In this document: positions 61,634 through 64,000 of the stretch, in pieces
How the letters are laid out: each line of letters begins with the position of its first letter
How positions within the stretch are numbered: position 1 is the stretch's first letter
Source of the DNA: Pedobacter sp. ok626
Lineage (GTDB): Bacteria > Bacteroidota > Bacteroidia > Sphingobacteriales > Sphingobacteriaceae
Length of the DNA: 64,000 nucleotides
Assembly: GCF_900100435.1 (NCBI RefSeq)
Contig: NZ_FNEX01000019.1
Location: 62,001-126,000 of the forward strand
Direction: 5' to 3'
Translations under genes and position numbers: made by a program
Notes under the pieces: generated by a model
Told to the model about the DNA's origin: nothing
Database searches by the model: none
Seen by the model: only the letters and a program-made list of their open reading frames with translations

Positions 61634-63220
61634 ATGAAAAAATATAGCTTTTTATATATAATGTCCTTACTTCTGTTTTTTGCAGGTTGTAAAGAAGATG
61701 AGGTTGGCAGGATTGCACCGGAAGGTGATTTTGCCGTGAATTTTACATTACCCGAAGGTGTGGTTACAGCCCCGGCGAAACTTGTTCTCACTAATAGGTC
61801 GAAATACTCCGAAAAATATCTGTGGAAATTTCCCAAAGGAGTAGCGTTAACCAAAGAAGGGTTAACGGATAGATCTACTAGCGAGAGTTTGGTGCCAGAT
61901 ACAGTATTTTATAGCTTGCCGGGAGAATATAGCGTTACTTTACTTGCTTGGCAGGGTGGTAAGGTAGATTCAATTACAAAATCTGTTACTGTAGTGAAAA
62001 TGCAACCGCAGATTGTACCGCCTGTTAGTATTGGTATAATGGGAGAAGTTCAATTTAGTGCCAAAGTGTTTAAATATCCTGGTGTTGATGTAAGCTACTC
62101 ATGGGATTTTGGAGAGGCAGGCTTGACTTCAACAGAAGCAAATCCGAAGGTTATTTTTCAAAATGAAGGAATACATACGGTTAAGCTTACGATTAATGAT
62201 GGGCAAGAAAGTTTGACTGCTACTGTTGATGTCGTTGTAAAAGGAGAGCTGGTTAAAACACTGTATTTTACGGATGCAAAAACTGGTAAGCTTTATAAGA
62301 AGCGTTTTACTGTGTTGCAGCAATCTAATCCAATACAATTGCCATTAAATACGGGCTTGCATCCCTGGTCTATAACGGTGGCCGGCGAACGTTTGGTGAT
62401 CTCAGCTACAGGCGCTAATGCCTATTTTACTGGGGCGGCAGCTGATGGTAGAATTTACGCTGTGGATTTGAATGGAGGAAATGAAAAAACGATCACTCGT
62501 GGTGTGGGAACAGGTAATGACGACCCTTTTGCAAGTACTGTAGATAATAGCGGAACTGTATGGTGGATGTCTAGAAATGCGAATACGCCGGGAATAAGAA
62601 CGTTGCCTCTGACAGCAGAAGATGTTGCATATCCAGCAACTAAGTTTGTGCTAACAGCTGCCCAGGCAGGAGCTACCAGTGTTTACGGTTGGCTTGATGG
62701 AGATATTCAAAATGTCAATGGAAATATTTGGTATACAAAACAAGGTTCTGCCGGAAAAGGAATGTTCAAGCTTACAGACAAGGGAGTATTTATTGAAAGT
62801 ATTGCTGCGCTAAAAGATGTTAAAATCAGAAGCTTTGCGGTAGATACTAAAAATAGTAAAATCTATTTTTCAGTAAATTATCCAAGTACAGGATTTCCTA
62901 AGGGGTTGTATGTGAGTAATCTTGATGGAACGAACCCGCAGTTGATCGATGCCTTGGCTAATTTCTCTGAAGAGGGAAATCCTAACGAACAGACTTATGT
63001 GACGGCCATTGTGGTAGACAATGCACCAGATGATGGTACCGCAGGTTACGTTTATTATGGTTATAGAGACATGACTGAGGTTAGTAGTACAGGAGTGTTA
63101 GCTGGTACAGGAGCAAATTCAGGCATTAAGCGGTATGCTATAGGCGGAGGCAGTCAACCAACATTTTTTCTGAAAGGATTTATTCCTTATGGAATTGCGA
63201 TAGACCACGTAAAACGATAA
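61634..63220 (+). CDS. PKD-domain lipoprotein with C-terminal beta-propeller-like region
   Basis: A 528-aa lipoprotein with lipobox LLFFAGC. A first PKD-like beta-sandwich lies at about 25-110 (LVLTNRSKYSEKYLWKF) and a clear PKD domain at about 130-205 (VSYSWDFGEAGLTSTEANP, HTVKLTINDGQE). From about 210 to the end there are repeated strands of propeller type (GRIYAVDLNGGNEKTITRG, KIYFSVNYPSTGFPKGLYVSNLDGTNPQLID). This arrangement is common in surface glycan-binding lipoproteins of Bacteroidota utilisation loci. Probable role: presenting or binding the substrate at the cell surface. Confidence 0.78.
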   Translation: MKKYSFLYIMSLLLFFAGCKEDEVGRIAPEGDFAVNFTLPEGVVTAPAKLVLTNRSKYSEKYLWKFPKGVALTKEGLTDRSTSESLVPDTVFYSLPGEYSVTLLAWQGGKVDSITKSVTVVKMQPQIVPPVSIGIMGEVQFSAKVFKYPGVDVSYSWDFGEAGLTSTEANPKVIFQNEGIHTVKLTINDGQESLTATVDVVVKGELVKTLYFTDAKTGKLYKKRFTVLQQSNPIQLPLNTGLHPWSITVAGERLVISATGANAYFTGAAADGRIYAVDLNGGNEKTITRGVGTGNDDPFASTVDNSGTVWWMSRNANTPGIRTLPLTAEDVAYPATKFVLTAAQAGATSVYGWLDGDIQNVNGNIWYTKQGSAGKGMFKLTDKGVFIESIAALKDVKIRSFAVDTKNSKIYFSVNYPSTGFPKGLYVSNLDGTNPQLIDALANFSEEGNPNEQTYVTAIVVDNAPDDGTAGYVYYGYRDMTEVSSTGVLAGTGANSGIKRYAIGGGSQPTFFLKGFIPYGIAIDHVKR

Positions 63221-63244
63221 ATTAATTATTGTAATTAAAACATT

Positions 63245-64000
63245 ATGAAAAAAATTATATACACGTCACTTATTCTGATTGCAGGATTACAGTCTTGCAA
63301 AAAGAATGTGAATTGGGTGGCTGATGATTATAAAACCCCGGGTGTCAGTTATGAAGTGCCTTCTGGAGCGTATGTGGCAGATAACAATTTTAAAATTGTA
63401 GCCTATTACGCTGAAGCTAATGAACCGGATTCAATTGCGGATGAAAAATATAAAATGATCACTCATTTGCATTATGCTTTTGCCTATCCGAATTCTGACG
63501 GTACAATAAAAGCCTTAACTAAACCTGCTAATTTTGCTAAAGTGATGAAAAAAGCAAAGGATAATGGAGTGAAAAGAGCAATTTCATTTTCTGGGACTGA
63601 GACAATCTATTCGGCGATAGCAGCGGATCCTATACTTCGGTCTAAATTGGTTAAGAACATCATAAAAATGGCATTGGAAAATGATTTGGACGGTATTGAC
63701 ATCGATTGGGAATACCCACGTTCTAACTTATCCAATGACATTACCTATGAGGCTTTTATGAAAGAGCTGTCTGTTGGCTTGCATAAATATCATAAATATT
63801 TAAGCGCTGCAGTTACGGCTGGAGTTTATGCAGGGGGTGTTAAGGACGGAATAAATAAGGCTGCTATAGGTGCGACTGATTTTGTTAATTTAATGGCTTA
63901 TGATGGTGCTGGTTGGTCGGGGGATTCAAATCATTCATCGTATAAATTAGCTGAGGATGTATTGAATGTCTGGCTGAATGAAAAGGGATTGCCTAAAGAG
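63245..64000 (+). CDS. Glycoside hydrolase family 18 (chitinase / endo-N-acetylglucosaminidase-like), partial
   Basis: An open frame from ATG 63245 to the window edge (252 codons, 3' end missing). It starts with a lipoprotein signal (LIAGLQSC lipobox) and has the GH18 catalytic signature DLDGIDIDWEYPRS (DxxDxDxE, the last Glu being the acid/base) near residue 145-158 and NLMAYDGAGWSG further on. GH18 enzymes cleave chitin or, in other members, the GlcNAc-GlcNAc core of N-glycans. As the enzyme of the third Sus unit it points to a GlcNAc-containing substrate. Its end and any carbohydrate-binding modules lie outside the window. Confidence 0.88.
   Translation, partial: MKKIIYTSLILIAGLQSCKKNVNWVADDYKTPGVSYEVPSGAYVADNNFKIVAYYAEANEPDSIADEKYKMITHLHYAFAYPNSDGTIKALTKPANFAKVMKKAKDNGVKRAISFSGTETIYSAIAADPILRSKLVKNIIKMALENDLDGIDIDWEYPRSNLSNDITYEAFMKELSVGLHKYHKYLSAAVTAGVYAGGVKDGINKAAIGATDFVNLMAYDGAGWSGDSNHSSYKLAEDVLNVWLNEKGLPKE

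Noticed and set aside
1..64000. CRISPR arrays, insertion sequences, prophage genes, and rRNA or tRNA genes.
   Set aside because: No regularly spaced repeats, transposase or integrase frames, phage structural genes or tRNA-like cloverleafs were seen on reading through; a dedicated tRNA or CRISPR search would be the decisive check.

Overview
The window looks like chromosomal DNA of a Bacteroidota bacterium, most likely a Sphingobacteriaceae/Pedobacter-type species. The evidence is three SusC/SusD outer-membrane pairs, a GldD-type lipoprotein, futalosine-pathway menaquinone genes, many Bacteroidota-style lipoproteins, AT-rich spacers with weak Shine-Dalgarno signals, and TAnnTTTG-type -7 promoter boxes. 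This assignment is inferred from gene content; no rRNA or tRNA gene was found.

Layout. Positions 1-3168 hold a trp cluster (trpE, trpG, trpC). It is preceded by what reads as a complete ribosome-dependent attenuator: a promoter, a 25-codon leader peptide with two Trp codons, mutually exclusive hairpins and a terminator. Positions 3193-23631 are mostly housekeeping: hflX, rbfA, a TonB-domain protein, a divergent lipid kinase/phosphatidate phosphatase pair, yccF-like, aat, an SNF2 ATPase, an ALDH7-type dehydrogenase, a TPR protein, a ComA-family enzyme, aroE, gldD, an MBL hydrolase, a LolC/E-type permease, mqnD and mqnB, a pterin synthase, folE and fabD. Positions 23631-36205 hold a very large multi-pass histidine kinase, a coiled-coil membrane protein, a GHL10 glycosidase, an M16 peptidase, a NagX-like membrane acyltransferase and a NagB-LmbE fusion.

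Positions 36468-42417 hold a compact five-gene operon: ethanolamine-type permease, glutamine-synthetase-like ligase, iron alcohol dehydrogenase, PuuD-like gamma-glutamyl hydrolase and aldehyde dehydrogenase. The enzyme order fits a microcompartment-free route in which an amino alcohol, probably ethanolamine, is gamma-glutamylated, oxidised twice and released (as glycine plus glutamate if the substrate is ethanolamine). This is the most interesting metabolic system in the window. anmK follows.

Positions 43745-64000 are accessory glycan-uptake DNA. There are three SusC/SusD units; the second and third are each divergent from one of two roughly 90% identical DeoR-family regulators, and their intergenic regions share exact short repeats that are candidate operators. 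The third unit carries two extra surface lipoproteins and a GH18 glycosidase that runs off the window edge. Together with NagB-LmbE, NagX, AnmK and the GHL10 enzyme this suggests an amino-sugar theme (chitin, peptidoglycan or N-glycan), but the actual substrate cannot be read from the sequence.
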